A DNA stretch of 64,000 bases from Palsa-89 sp963824345 (GTDB lineage: Bacteria; Acidobacteriota; Terriglobia; Bryobacterales; Bryobacteraceae): positions 372,001 to 436,000 of the forward strand of contig CAWGOZ010000021.1 of the NCBI GenBank assembly GCA_963824345.1, in the 5' to 3' direction. The position numbers and the translations under genes were made by a program. This document shows positions 37,201-44,986 of this stretch, piece by piece; position 1 is the first letter of the stretch; each line of letters opens with the position of its first letter. Under the pieces are notes generated by a model. That model was not told the origin of the DNA. It did not search any database and was given only the letters and a program-made list of their open reading frames with translations.

Positions 37201-37548
37201 CTAGCTGTGCGAGGGTTCGCCGCCTGGAGCGGGTTCGGCTGCGGGCGCGGCCGGAGGCTGGCCGTCGTTGCCGGACGTATTCACCAGGTCCTTCAGTTCC
37301 TTGCTGGGCTTGAAATAGGGGATGCGCTTGGAAGGCACTTCCACGCGTGTACCGGTCTTGGGGTTGCGCCCTACGCGGGGCTGCCGCTGCCGGGTGCGGA
37401 AACTGCCGAATCCCCGGATTTCGATCTTGTCCCCCGAGCGCAGGGAACGCACGATGCTGTCGAAGATGGCCTCCACGATTACCTCGGAATCCTTGCGGGT
37501 CATTTCCACGACCCGTGAGACTTCCTCGATCAACTCAGCCTTCGTCAT
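37201..37548 (-). CDS. HU/IHF-family DNA-binding protein
   Basis: A 115-residue histone-like protein. It has the MTKAELIEEVSR helix, GFGSFRTRQRQPRVGRNPKTG in the DNA-contact arm (20+ residues, key Arg/Pro at its tip) and FKPSKELKDLVN. A Pro/Ala-rich tail of about 20 residues extends beyond the normal 90-95. It lies 30 bases downstream of rpsA, the same order as rpsA-ihfB of proteobacteria, so IHF-beta-like is plausible, but HU cannot be excluded. Confidence 0.88.
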   Translation of the reverse strand: MTKAELIEEVSRVVEMTRKDSEVIVEAIFDSIVRSLRSGDKIEIRGFGSFRTRQRQPRVGRNPKTGTRVEVPSKRIPYFKPSKELKDLVNTSGNDGQPPAAPAAEPAPGGEPSHS

Positions 37549-37578
37549 GTGTACTCTCTCTCCTCCTGAAGTCCGGCT

Positions 37579-39309
37579 CTAGCGGCCTTCACTCTTCACT
37601 CTGATGTTCATAACTTCTTCGATCGTCATGGTGGCAGCGGCGGCCTGGCGCTGATAATCCTCGAGCCTGGTTCTCTCCTCATCGTCGGCCAGAGCGCGCA
37701 CGCTCAGTCCGATTTTCTTCTCGGCTTCGTTCAAGCGGACAACCTTGAAATCCATTTCCTCGCCGATCCCGAGCGGCGATTCGTCGTGCCGGTGCTCGGA
37801 CGCGCCCGGAATTTCCGAGCGGTGGCACAAGCCTTCCACGCCCGGCGCCAGTTCCACGAACACGCCGAAATTCGCGGCCCGGCACACTCGCCCCCGCACC
37901 ACGTCGTTCACCTGATGCGCGCGGAAGAAAGATTCCCAGGCGTCCGGCTGAAGCTGCTTCACGCCCAGCGACAGGCGGCGGTTGGGCGCATCGATTTGCA
38001 AAATCACCGCCTGCACCAGTTGCCCCTTCTTGACCACTTCGGAGGGATGCTTCACCCGCTTGGTCCAGGACAGATCCGATATGTGCACCAGGCCATCGAT
38101 GCCCTCTTCGATCTCGATGAAGGCGCCGAAATCGGTCAGCTTGCGCACTCGGCCTTCCACCACCGACCCGGGCGAGTAGCGGTCGGCCACGGTGGTCCAG
38201 GGATCCGCCTCCAGCTGCTTGATGCCGAGCGAAACCCTGCGGTCCTTGGGCTTAACGTCCAGCACCACCGATTCCACTTGGTCGCCCACCTTCACTACTT
38301 TGCTCGGATGCTTCATCCGCCGGCTCCAGGTCATCTCGGAAATGTGAATCAGGCCCTCGACGCCGGCTTCCAGTTCCACGAACGCGCCATAATCCGTCAC
38401 GCTGACCACGCGGCCGATCACGCGCGATCCGCCCGGATAGCGCTCCTGAATGGTCTCCCACGGATCCGGCGCCATTTGCCGCAGCCCAAGAGAAATGCGT
38501 TCCTTGTCGCGGTCGAACTTCAGCACTTTGACGGTGATCTGGTCGCCGGCCGTCACCACTTCGGAGGGATGCGTCACGCGCCCGTACGACATGTCGCTGA
38601 CGTGCAGCAGGCCGTCGATTCCGCCCAGATCCACGAAGGCGCCGTAGTCGGTCAGGTTCTTGACGATGCCGGTGACCACGCTGCCTTCTTCCAGCACCTG
38701 CAGGGCCGCGCTCTTGCGCGTGTTCTGCTCCTCTTCCACCGCCAACTTACGCGACACCACCACGTTGCCGCGGCGGCGGTTCAGCTTAACGATCTTGACG
38801 GGAATATCCTGGCCCAGCAGCGAATCCAGATTGTGCGTCGGCCGCACGTCGATTTGCGAGCCGGGCATGAACGCTGGAACGCCCACATCCACCGACAGCC
38901 CGCCCTTGATGCGCCCGGTGACGCGGCCGGAAACCATCAGGCCATCCAGATGCGCTTTCTCCAGGTTTTCCCAGGACCGCAGGCGGCTGGCTTTCTGGTG
39001 TGACAGAAGAATGTAACCCTCCGGTTGCACTCCCTGGCGATCCACCATTACGTCAATCAAGTCGCCGGCCTGAATCGTAATGCTTCCGTCGGCTTGCGCG
39101 AACTGCTCGATGGGAACCAAGCCTTCGGATTTGTATCCGAAATCGACGATCACGTCGGTGTGGTGGAGTTTTAGGACGCGACCCTGCAGCAGCTCACCTT
39201 CGTGGGGCGGAGCGAAGTGAGTGTAATCGTCGATGAGCTGCTCATAATCCGGCTCCTCCGGTACGGCCGGATTTAGATTTTGCTCATCTGCTCTGCTGGC
39301 CATGGCCAA
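37579..39309 (-). CDS. rpsA: 30S ribosomal protein S1
   Basis: A 576-residue protein of six S1 (OB-fold) repeats, from about residue 37 to 555. Each carries the V.DYGAFVEL-type core: LTDYGAFVDLGGIDGLLHVS, VTDYGAFVELEAGVEGLIHI, LTDFGAFIEIEEGIDGLVHI, AANFGVFVELAPGVEGLCHR and two more diverged at the N-terminus. S1 brings mRNA to the 30S subunit. The fourth repeat region uses WSRRMKHPSKVVKVGD, the usual linker. The start is at 39309 or the in-frame Met two codons on. Followed by the HU/IHF gene. Confidence 0.93.
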   Translation of the reverse strand: MAMASRADEQNLNPAVPEEPDYEQLIDDYTHFAPPHEGELLQGRVLKLHHTDVIVDFGYKSEGLVPIEQFAQADGSITIQAGDLIDVMVDRQGVQPEGYILLSHQKASRLRSWENLEKAHLDGLMVSGRVTGRIKGGLSVDVGVPAFMPGSQIDVRPTHNLDSLLGQDIPVKIVKLNRRRGNVVVSRKLAVEEEQNTRKSAALQVLEEGSVVTGIVKNLTDYGAFVDLGGIDGLLHVSDMSYGRVTHPSEVVTAGDQITVKVLKFDRDKERISLGLRQMAPDPWETIQERYPGGSRVIGRVVSVTDYGAFVELEAGVEGLIHISEMTWSRRMKHPSKVVKVGDQVESVVLDVKPKDRRVSLGIKQLEADPWTTVADRYSPGSVVEGRVRKLTDFGAFIEIEEGIDGLVHISDLSWTKRVKHPSEVVKKGQLVQAVILQIDAPNRRLSLGVKQLQPDAWESFFRAHQVNDVVRGRVCRAANFGVFVELAPGVEGLCHRSEIPGASEHRHDESPLGIGEEMDFKVVRLNEAEKKIGLSVRALADDEERTRLEDYQRQAAAATMTIEEVMNIRVKSEGR

Positions 39310-39528
39310 ACTCCCGATTCATGCTACTACAACGGCATACACGGGTAAGTCCGCGAGAAATTCAAAACGACAGGGTGATGCAACTCGAGACGTTTCCCAA
39401 CAGGCCCACAATCAGGCGACAAACCGTTGATACATCAGCACTTCAGCACTATAGCGGAGCCATCGGCGGAAGTCAACCGAGCGTTTCTCAGGGCGCAGAC
39501 CGGGGCGCCCGGGCTGATCATCAGGCGG

Positions 39529-39750
39529 TCAATTCCGTCCGCAAAAATCCGGCGTCTGACACATTCCTCCGGCGCACGAGGGGAACTCGGCGGCCTTGGC
39601 CTTTCCACTGGAAGAGTGCGCGGCGAAGGTGGAAAGCGTTGGACTCAAATGCGATTCGCCGCAATCCGGGCAGGCCACCGCATTTCCATTGCGCACCAGC
39701 TTCTCGAATTTGGTTCCACAATCGTCGCAGATATATTCGTAAATAGGCAT
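39529..39750 (-). CDS. FmdB-family zinc-ribbon protein
   Basis: A 73-residue protein beginning MPIYEYICDDCG at 39750; an ATG two codons upstream (39756) is possible. The zinc ribbon is CDDCG plus CPDCG, and the tail is Ser/Ala/Gly-rich ending with extra cysteines (SCAGGMCQTPDFC), which is typical for the family. Named after a supposed regulator of formamidase genes; the general role is not settled. The region 39310-39528 before it holds no other gene. Confidence 0.85.
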   Translation of the reverse strand: MPIYEYICDDCGTKFEKLVRNGNAVACPDCGESHLSPTLSTFAAHSSSGKAKAAEFPSCAGGMCQTPDFCGRN

Positions 39751-39811
39751 ATGCATCAGCCTCCGTAGGGCGTTTTTTAATTCTAGCGCAGGTCGGGGAG
39801 GGCGAGGGGCG

Positions 39812-40003
39812 ATGTCTTTTGGGGTTAGGATACGACTTGGCCAGATTGCCGGAGCACACTTGGATGCCGAAACGACTGCTGGCGTAGAACAAGGCATGAA
39901 GCTGGATTTACCAGATGGCACAAAAGTAGGCAGTATCGTCAAGATCACCTGGCTACCAGCGGACAACATCGAAGCTGGAACTTGGGATGGTAGAATCCTT
40001 TAA
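39812..40003 (+). CDS. Possible small protein of unknown function
   Basis: A 63-residue frame with ATG in the 340-base gap between the FmdB and DUF433 genes, followed 15 bases after its stop by a 6-bp hairpin. The composition is unremarkable (AGVEQGMKLDLPDGTKVGS) and I recognise no domain. It may be the tail of a lost gene. No good ribosome site is seen, so this is a weak call. Confidence 0.3.
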   Translation: MSFGVRIRLGQIAGAHLDAETTAGVEQGMKLDLPDGTKVGSIVKITWLPADNIEAGTWDGRIL

Positions 40004-40017
40004 ATCCGTCTTCCTAA

Positions 40018-40034
40018 GACGCCACTGCGGCGTC
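40018..40034. repeat. Inverted repeat GACGCC-N5-GGCGTC
   Basis: Perfect 6-bp arms at 40018-40023 and 40029-40034 with a 5-base loop, 57 bases before the DUF433 start. No T run follows. It could be an operator for the toxin-antitoxin-like pair or a weak terminator for the small frame upstream. Confidence 0.4.
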
Positions 40035-40090
40035 CCATACCTCCAAAAAATCCGATACACTACCGGCTGAGGCCGCCCCCGAACGGTACA

Positions 40091-40315
40091 ATGGAAGGTT
40101 GGATGGCAGAGCCAATCATCATTATCGATCCCGAGATCGTGAGCGGAACGCCCTGCTTCCGTGGGACGCGCGTCCCGTTCAAGAACCTGATTGATTATCT
40201 TGAAGGCGGCCATTCTCTCGGTGAGTTTTTGCACCAGTTTCCCACTGTTACGCGGGAAATGGCGATTCAGGCGCTCGAAGAAGCGAAGGAATCACTACTA
40301 GCCAAAATCGTGTGA
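40091..40315 (+). CDS. DUF433 antitoxin-like protein
   Basis: A 74-residue protein of the DUF433 family (VapB-like winged-helix): IIIDPEIVSGTPCFRGTRVPF is the family signature, then LIDYLEGGHSLGEFLHQFP and the helix AIQALEEAK. Such proteins pair with DUF5615 PIN-like toxins. The partner overlaps its end by 4 bases (GTGA), as in functional modules. The protein looks complete. Confidence 0.85.
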   Translation: MEGWMAEPIIIIDPEIVSGTPCFRGTRVPFKNLIDYLEGGHSLGEFLHQFPTVTREMAIQALEEAKESLLAKIV

Positions 40316-40548
40316 AGACCCTGCTGGACGAGTGCCTTCCCCTCGACTTCCGGCATAGCTTTCCAGAACATGATGTCCACACTTTTCGGTGGGCGGGATT
40401 CAAGGGAAAGAAAAATGAGATGTCGATCATTATTGTCGCCGCCCCGACCAATCAGCTCGAAGACTTACTCCCCCTAGCGAATCAAATCGTGGAGGCACTG
40501 GAGACACTCGAACGTGGCGCGGTTATCCGTGTCCCTGAGTCTGAATGA
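40312..40548 (+). CDS. DUF5615 PIN-like protein with internal deletion
   Basis: The 78-residue product starts at GTG 40312 overlapping the DUF433 stop. The N-terminus MKTLLDECLPLDFRHSFPEH and the C-terminus IIVAAPTNQLEDLLPL are the two ends of DUF5615, a PIN-like nuclease family usually of about 115 residues. The central part, which normally carries NGELL..A and the acidic TxDxxL(x)YQ stretch, is absent: WAGFKGKKN joins EMSIIIVAAP in frame. I infer an in-frame deletion of roughly 35 codons that removed catalytic acids, leaving a disarmed toxin, or an unusual short variant. Confidence 0.72.
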   Translation: MKTLLDECLPLDFRHSFPEHDVHTFRWAGFKGKKNEMSIIIVAAPTNQLEDLLPLANQIVEALETLERGAVIRVPESE

Positions 40549-40555
40549 CTGACCC

Positions 40556-42079
40556 CTACTGCAGCAGCGCCAGCGCCAGTTGATCCAGAACCGCCGGCAC
40601 CCCCGTGCCCGGCCCGTCGATATTGTTCACCAGGAACGAGAATGCCACGCGGCCCTGCCCAGGTGTGTCCGCGTAGCCCGATAGCGCCCGTACTTGACTC
40701 AGCGTTCCGGTCTTGGCGTGAATGTTGCGAGCTTCCGGATGCCCGGTGAACCTTGCGCCCAGCGTGCCATCCTCGCCGCCGATCGGAAGCAGGGCGAGCC
40801 ATTGCTCGCGGTAGCTGGAGGAATTCATATAGGCAAGAAGCTGGATGATCGCGGCCGGCGTAACCCGTGTGGCGCGCGACAGCCCGGACCCGTCCGCGAA
40901 CTCGTGATCGGCCTTGGGAATCCCGATGCCCGCGAGGAAATCGTTCATTGCGTCGAGTCCAGCCTGACGACTGCCCAAGTGCCCCGACGCCACTGCCACC
41001 TCGCGTAGAATTATCTCGGCGTGCAGGGCTTGGCTTACCTTAACCATCACCTGCAGCAGATCCAGCATCGGCGGGGAGCGGTGCTCGGCCAGCACGACGT
41101 AGGGGTTCGGCGCAGTAACGCTCTGATTCGGGAAATGGTGCCGGGCAATGGCCTGGCCTCGTATGGCGACTCGCCTTCGCAGTAGCGCATCCCGCAAAGA
41201 TTCCGCCGCGTAAAGCGCCGGGTCGCCGATCGCGAGCTCCTCCCTGAATCCGGCGTCACCCCTGGGAATGACGCCCCAGGCGCGCAGCTCGCGTCCCGAT
41301 GCGCCGCGAGAGAACTCGATCTTTCGCTCGCCACCCTCAATGGTTACCACCCGGTTATCGATAGCGAAGTTTTCAAACGCCGGTGCGGGTGCGATGCGGG
41401 CCAGGTCGCCTGCCCGCTCACCCGGCCATAGTGTTAGCGCGAAGATGTTGTCGTGCAGAACCAGCGCGCTCACCGGAGCGACGTACTCTCGCGTGGCACT
41501 GGGGGAAGGCCACCCGTCCGGCTGCGGCTCCCAAACATACCGGCTGTCGTCTCCGATCACATTGCCCTCGACCCGCTTCAGGCCGCGCGCGATCAGTCGA
41601 TCCGCCAACTCTTCGATGGCGCTGAAAGAATAGATCGCATCCGGCGCGGCGTGGCTGTCGTACGGATACTCGCGCCCGGATAGGCTTAGATCGCCGCCGC
41701 CGATGAGTTCCAGGTCGCCGGCCAACCTACCCGAGCGACTCATCCCAGAGTTTGCGGCGATTCGCGTCGTGAGCCGGTAATCGGCTCCTAACTTGGAGAG
41801 AGCCAGGGCGGTGGTGAACAGCTTCATGTTCGACGCGGGCACCAACAGCCGCTCGGAATTTCGCGCATACAAGACGCGCCCGTCGCTGAGCCGCAGCACC
41901 TCAGCGCCCACGATCGGGTGAAGATGGACGCGCTGGCCGGGGCGCGCACGCTCAACGAGGGCGGCGAACCAGCTGTAAGACAGGTCGGGAGCGGAGTCGA
42001 TGATGTGGTCGAGCCTTGTCGCCAGGTCGGCCGCCGCTGCGAGCGGGACGATGAACAATAAGGCGAGCGCTTTGCGCAT
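40556..42079 (-). CDS. dacB: D-alanyl-D-alanine carboxypeptidase/endopeptidase (PBP4 type)
   Basis: A 507-residue secreted class C low-molecular-mass PBP. Signal peptide to about residue 17. The SxxK nucleophile motif is S83-N-M-K86; ADGSGLSRATRVTPA carries the family loop; the KTG triad is AKTGTLSQV (K456). It trims peptidoglycan stem peptides in the periplasm. The 3' end is convergent with the DUF5615 gene 7 bases away. Confidence 0.88.
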   Translation of the reverse strand: MRKALALLFIVPLAAAADLATRLDHIIDSAPDLSYSWFAALVERARPGQRVHLHPIVGAEVLRLSDGRVLYARNSERLLVPASNMKLFTTALALSKLGADYRLTTRIAANSGMSRSGRLAGDLELIGGGDLSLSGREYPYDSHAAPDAIYSFSAIEELADRLIARGLKRVEGNVIGDDSRYVWEPQPDGWPSPSATREYVAPVSALVLHDNIFALTLWPGERAGDLARIAPAPAFENFAIDNRVVTIEGGERKIEFSRGASGRELRAWGVIPRGDAGFREELAIGDPALYAAESLRDALLRRRVAIRGQAIARHHFPNQSVTAPNPYVVLAEHRSPPMLDLLQVMVKVSQALHAEIILREVAVASGHLGSRQAGLDAMNDFLAGIGIPKADHEFADGSGLSRATRVTPAAIIQLLAYMNSSSYREQWLALLPIGGEDGTLGARFTGHPEARNIHAKTGTLSQVRALSGYADTPGQGRVAFSFLVNNIDGPGTGVPAVLDQLALALLQ

Positions 42080-42102
42080 CCATTGTCATTTTAGACCACG
42101 CG

Positions 42103-42537
42103 CTACTTGGGAACCGGCGGATTATGCGAGGCGAACTTGCCGTCCCAGCCGATATACATGGTGCAGCGCGTCTTGGACGCACAGGTCAGGTACTGGATCT
42201 CGCGAGCCGGCAGAAAGGCGTATCCTCCGGCGTCCACTTGGACCTGCTGATCACCCTCGCCGATGGCGAGACGCCCTTCCAGCACGACGATGCGCTCGTT
42301 CGATTCGTGCCAGTGTGGTTTGAAAACATGTCCGCCCGGATAGCGCACCAGCAACTCCATGCTGCCATCGGCCTGGTCCATACGGAGGACCACGGCTTCG
42401 GTGTCAGGGGGATCTTTGGCTTCATGGACCCACTTGGCATCGCTGCCGCTGACAATCACTACCGATGACTTGGTTTGTCCACACAGACACGCCGTGAAAA
42501 CTGCCAGAAGGCCGATGGAAGCAAATTTGATGTTCAT
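42103..42537 (-). CDS. Secreted cupin-domain protein
   Basis: A 144-residue protein with a signal peptide (IGLLAVFTACLCGQ) and one cupin barrel. The first cupin motif is visible as GGHVFKPHWHESNERIVVLEG, cut here to its key residues H-x-H and Glu, and the second as VDAGGYAFLPA. Probably metal-binding; substrate unknown. It lies 18 bases after the MFS gene in the same direction. Confidence 0.78.
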   Translation of the reverse strand: MNIKFASIGLLAVFTACLCGQTKSSVVIVSGSDAKWVHEAKDPPDTEAVVLRMDQADGSMELLVRYPGGHVFKPHWHESNERIVVLEGRLAIGEGDQQVQVDAGGYAFLPAREIQYLTCASKTRCTMYIGWDGKFASHNPPVPK

Positions 42538-42555
42538 CTTTACACTCTCCGTTCA

Positions 42556-43785
42556 TCACGATTCCGCTCGCGCGATTTCGCTCAAGCTGCTCAGCTTCGA
42601 TTCCAGCATGATCAGCAGCACCAGCACGAACACCATGCAGGTGCCGAGCATCGGAAGGATCATCACCGCTTGAATCCCCCACGCCTCGGCGAAGTAGCCC
42701 AGCAGCCAGGGCGCGAGAAAGCCGCCCGTCATCGCCAGCGAGAACAGGCCGTTGTAAAAGCTGGGATGGTAGTACGGGAAACGGCGCGCGATTTTCTCCA
42801 CCACCAGCGGATAGATGGAGGCAAATCCGGCGCCCACGAACAGCACGCCCATGATCGCGCCGAACAGGTTGTTGGTGGATGACAGCACGACGGTTCCCAT
42901 CAGGGCCGACACAATGGAACCCATCAGCAGCAGCGGGCGGTTGGCGCGTTTCAAAATGAGCTGCGCCACCAGGCGGCCCACCAGCAGCGCCGCCCAGTAA
43001 AGCGCCAGCAGCAGCAGCGAATCGGCCGGGCTTATGCCCAGCCTGCGGATGAGAAACAGCGGCAGCCAGCCTGCGATGGACCACTCGTTCCCGAATTGGA
43101 AGAACAGCAGCAGGCTGAACAGCACGGCGCCGGGATTCTTGAAATCGCGCAGCGCCTGCGCCAGCGGAAGGGTTTGAATCGCAGCCTGGCCGGGGAGCTT
43201 CGCGTTCGAGCAGGCCACCGCATACAGGCCGGGAAACGCCGCAAAAAGAATCAAAATGCTTGGCACCGTGTAGACGGAATACGTTCCGGCCACCAGCAGC
43301 GCCGTGAGCAGGCTGCCCGTACCGAACAGCAGCCCAGCCAGGTTCACCGTGGCCGCGCGGTCGCGCTGATAAATCGGCGAAATGGCATGAAAGACGCCCG
43401 CGTTCAGCAATCCGGCGCTGAAGCCGATCGCCAGGACACCGAGCAAGCGCCACGCGGCAGGCGCCGGCGGTGAAGAAACCGCCAGGAACAGAAAGGCTCC
43501 GCATGCCAGCGCGCTGGCGGCGATCAGCACGAACTTCAGACCGCGCCTGGGCAGCACGTAATGCGCCGCGCCCACCGACAGCAGCAGCCCCAAAGCCAGA
43601 CTCAAGAAGTAAGCGCCGACCTCGGTAAACCCAGGTCGCAGGTGATAGCCCCACGCCGGAAGGATGGCCCCCAGGAACGACATCAGTACGCCCGACACCA
43701 GGAACGTGGCCAGCGAACGCCACGCGTAGGGGGCTGCGGGCTTTCCGCCGTCGGGGTCAAGCTGCAACTGAGCGACGCTCGACAT
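42556..43785 (-). CDS. MFS transporter
   Basis: A 409-residue, 12-helix protein. Helical blocks begin SLATFLVSGVLMSFLGAILPAW and include LGLLLSVGAAHYVLPRRG and GAIMGVLFVGAGFASIYPLV. The layout with GAGFASIYP resembles the sugar (FucP-like) branch of the superfamily, but no substrate motif is clear. It heads a two-gene unit with the cupin protein. Confidence 0.78.
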   Translation of the reverse strand: MSSVAQLQLDPDGGKPAAPYAWRSLATFLVSGVLMSFLGAILPAWGYHLRPGFTEVGAYFLSLALGLLLSVGAAHYVLPRRGLKFVLIAASALACGAFLFLAVSSPPAPAAWRLLGVLAIGFSAGLLNAGVFHAISPIYQRDRAATVNLAGLLFGTGSLLTALLVAGTYSVYTVPSILILFAAFPGLYAVACSNAKLPGQAAIQTLPLAQALRDFKNPGAVLFSLLLFFQFGNEWSIAGWLPLFLIRRLGISPADSLLLLALYWAALLVGRLVAQLILKRANRPLLLMGSIVSALMGTVVLSSTNNLFGAIMGVLFVGAGFASIYPLVVEKIARRFPYYHPSFYNGLFSLAMTGGFLAPWLLGYFAEAWGIQAVMILPMLGTCMVFVLVLLIMLESKLSSLSEIARAES

Positions 43786-43976
43786 CAGTGGCTATTGTAC
43801 CCCTACCTTCCGAATCCCGTAGGGGGCTGGGTGGCTTCGTTTCTAAAAACGGGATTCCAACGGCAGCCGCTCTTGCGCTTGGACTGCTTTTGCACCGGGC
43901 TTTTCCTGAAGACCGTCCACCAGTTGAGTCTGACACCTACCGCTTCCCCCACATGTTGTATACCCAGAGAAAGTGT

Positions 43977-44006
43977 TTGACAGATCGCGATCTCTGGTTT
44001 TATGAT
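43977..44006 (+). promoter_or_regulatory. Strong sigma70 promoter of the mini-gene
   Basis: TTGACA (perfect -35) at 43977-43982 and TATGAT at 44001-44006 with an 18-base spacer. This is the closest match to consensus that I see in the window. Transcription would begin near 44013, giving a leader of about 30 bases. Confidence 0.7.
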
Positions 44007-44020
44007 GAGGGCATCACTGA

Positions 44021-44039
44021 GAAAGGAGGTGGTCCAGTC
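44021..44039 (+). promoter_or_regulatory. Extended anti-16S leader element (SD-like)
   Basis: AAGGAGGTGGTCCAGTC (44023-44039) can pair along all 17 positions, with two G-U pairs, to the 16S 3' end GGCTGGATCACCTCCTT that is standard in bacteria. A normal ribosome site uses 4-7. The AGGAGG core is 14 bases from the ATG, longer than usual. The organism's own 16S gene is not in the window, so the pairing rests on the general bacterial sequence. Confidence 0.6.
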
Positions 44040-44043
44040 TAAC

Positions 44044-44112
44044 ATGGGTAGTAAATGTTCTGATTGTAGTGACTGTAGCTTTAATTCCACGCGCGAGGTG
44101 GCCGACTGTTAA
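44044..44112 (+). CDS. 22-residue cysteine-rich peptide
   Basis: The frame ATG to TAA encodes MGSKCSDCSDCSFNSTREVA plus Asp-Cys: four cysteines, three of them in a CxxCxxC array suited to bind a metal. Codons are strikingly T-ending (GGT AGT TGT TCT GAT TGT AGT) for a GC-rich genome, unlike the neighbours. There is no signal peptide. It stands alone under a strong promoter and before a terminator, 219 bases ahead of rpmE. I do not recognise a family. It could be a metal-responsive leader peptide, a tiny metal-binding protein, or a by-product of an RNA whose real role lies in the leader. Confidence 0.5.
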   Translation: MGSKCSDCSDCSFNSTREVADC

Positions 44113-44225
44113 AGCCGACCTGTCAACGTTCAGGTTTCGTTCAGTGGACGAAGCCGCTGCTCCTGTGGACCGGCCGCTTCCCTGCGCGAACTTAAGTAAC
44201 TCCTGGGATTAGCCTAGGCTACCTG

Positions 44226-44257
44226 CCCCCGCATGGCCCGCTACGGCTGTGCGGGGG
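44226..44257 (+). terminator. Strong hairpin terminator
   Basis: CCCCCGCA at 44226-44233 pairs perfectly with TGCGGGGG at 44250-44257; inside, GCC/GGC can extend the stem. TTTGTATTT follows. This is the best factor-independent terminator I see in the window and it isolates the mini-gene from rpmE. Confidence 0.75.
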
Positions 44258-44276
44258 TTTGTATTTGGGATCTCAG

Positions 44277-44305
44277 TTGGATGGGCTTGACGGGTGCGCT
44301 ACACT
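44277..44305 (+). promoter_or_regulatory. Candidate promoter of rpmE
   Basis: TTGGAT at 44277-44282 and TACACT at 44300-44305 are 17 bases apart, giving a start near 44312 and a 20-base leader before rpmE. Confidence 0.45.
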
Positions 44306-44330
44306 GAAGTTTCGAAAGGATTCTGCCGCA

Positions 44331-44594
44331 ATGAAAGCCGCAATTCACCCCGCCTACGAAGAGATCAATGTCATCTGTGCCTGCGGGAGCACCTTCAAGA
44401 CGCGATCCACCCATAAAGGCGATATCCGCGTGGAAATCTGCTCAAGCTGTCACCCGTTCTTTACTGGCCGCCAAAAGCTGGTGGATACTGAAGGGCGCGT
44501 AGACCGTTTCCAGAAGATGATGCAGAAGTCCAAGGATATGAAGGACGCCAAGGGCAAGAAAGCCGCCGCGAAGCAGCCTGTAGCCGCGCGCTAG
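44331..44594 (+). CDS. rpmE: 50S ribosomal protein L31 (zinc-type)
   Basis: The product is 87 residues from ATG 44331, the start of the conserved MKAAIHPAYEEINVICACGS. Cysteines in CAC and CSSC show the zinc-binding (C+) form. The frame is open further upstream through the terminator, but that is not coding. A Lys/Ala-rich tail (KGKKAAAKQPVAAR) extends beyond the usual end. The AAGGA ribosome site is at about 44315-44319. Its stop overlaps that of the convergent Spy-like gene. Confidence 0.92.
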   Translation: MKAAIHPAYEEINVICACGSTFKTRSTHKGDIRVEICSSCHPFFTGRQKLVDTEGRVDRFQKMMQKSKDMKDAKGKKAAAKQPVAAR

Positions 44595-44986
44595 CGCTTC
44601 TCCAACTGTTTGGCTCGGGCCTCGCGCTCGGCGTGCAGCTTCTCGTATTCTGGGACCTGTTGGTTGGTCAAAATTCCGCGCACTCGTTCGAAGTGCTCGT
44701 CCTTGATCTGCCGGATCAGTTGGTTGTCGTGGTCGCGAACTTCGCGGAAACGCGCATCCGTCTGATCGAGAATTGCGTTCAGCTTTTCCACCTGTTGGTC
44801 CGTCAGGCTTAAGCGCGAGCGGCTCTCATCGACATACTGCCGCCTCCACTCCGAGGGTAGCGGAGTCAAACTACCACTGCGCGCCGTGGGAGGATTGTAG
44901 GTCCGGTACCCGAGCGCGCCAACTACCGCGCCGCTGCCAAACACCAGCAGCAGGTACACGGCAATTGGTAGGTTCTTCCTCGTCAT
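44591..44986 (-). CDS. Spy/CpxP-like periplasmic protein
   Basis: The product is 131 residues from ATG 44986. One N-terminal membrane segment (PIAVYLLLVFGSGAVVGALG) is followed by a mostly helical, charged domain with LTDQQVEKLNAILDQTDAR and LTNQQVPEYEKLHAERE, resembling the LTxxQ motifs of Spy/CpxP and heavy-metal-resistance proteins. It probably acts as an envelope stress chaperone or sensor. An ATGA overlap couples it to the anti-sigma gene. Confidence 0.72.
   Translation of the reverse strand: MTRKNLPIAVYLLLVFGSGAVVGALGYRTYNPPTARSGSLTPLPSEWRRQYVDESRSRLSLTDQQVEKLNAILDQTDARFREVRDHDNQLIRQIKDEHFERVRGILTNQQVPEYEKLHAEREARAKQLEKR

Larger units (their letters stand above)
44013..44262 (+). ncRNA. 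Predicted 250-nt stand-alone transcript around the mini-gene
   Basis: A self-contained unit: consensus-like promoter, short leader, 22-codon frame, about 110 bases of non-coding sequence, and a strong terminator hairpin. The non-coding part (44113-44225) has local pairings such as CCTG/CAGG near 44118-44133 and the palindrome AGCCTAGGCT near 44213. It may be a dual-function RNA. I cannot match it to a known RNA family from sequence alone. Confidence 0.5.

Noticed and set aside
37786..39003. A 405-codon open frame antisense to rpsA
   Set aside because: His/Arg-rich repetitive product mirrors the S1 repeats; rpsA on the other strand is certain.
39953..40234. A 93-codon minus-strand frame opposite the DUF433 gene
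   Set aside because: It is antisense to a recognised DUF433 protein and has no domain of its own.
43812..43857. Inverted repeat GAATCCCGT/ACGGGATTC with a 28-base loop upstream of the mini-gene
   Set aside because: The loop is long and there is no T run or link to a promoter; it may be chance or a worn repeat, so it is not listed as a feature.
44259..44330. Longer rpmE start
   Set aside because: It would begin in the terminator of the mini-gene; L31 begins at MKAAIHP with a ribosome site before it.
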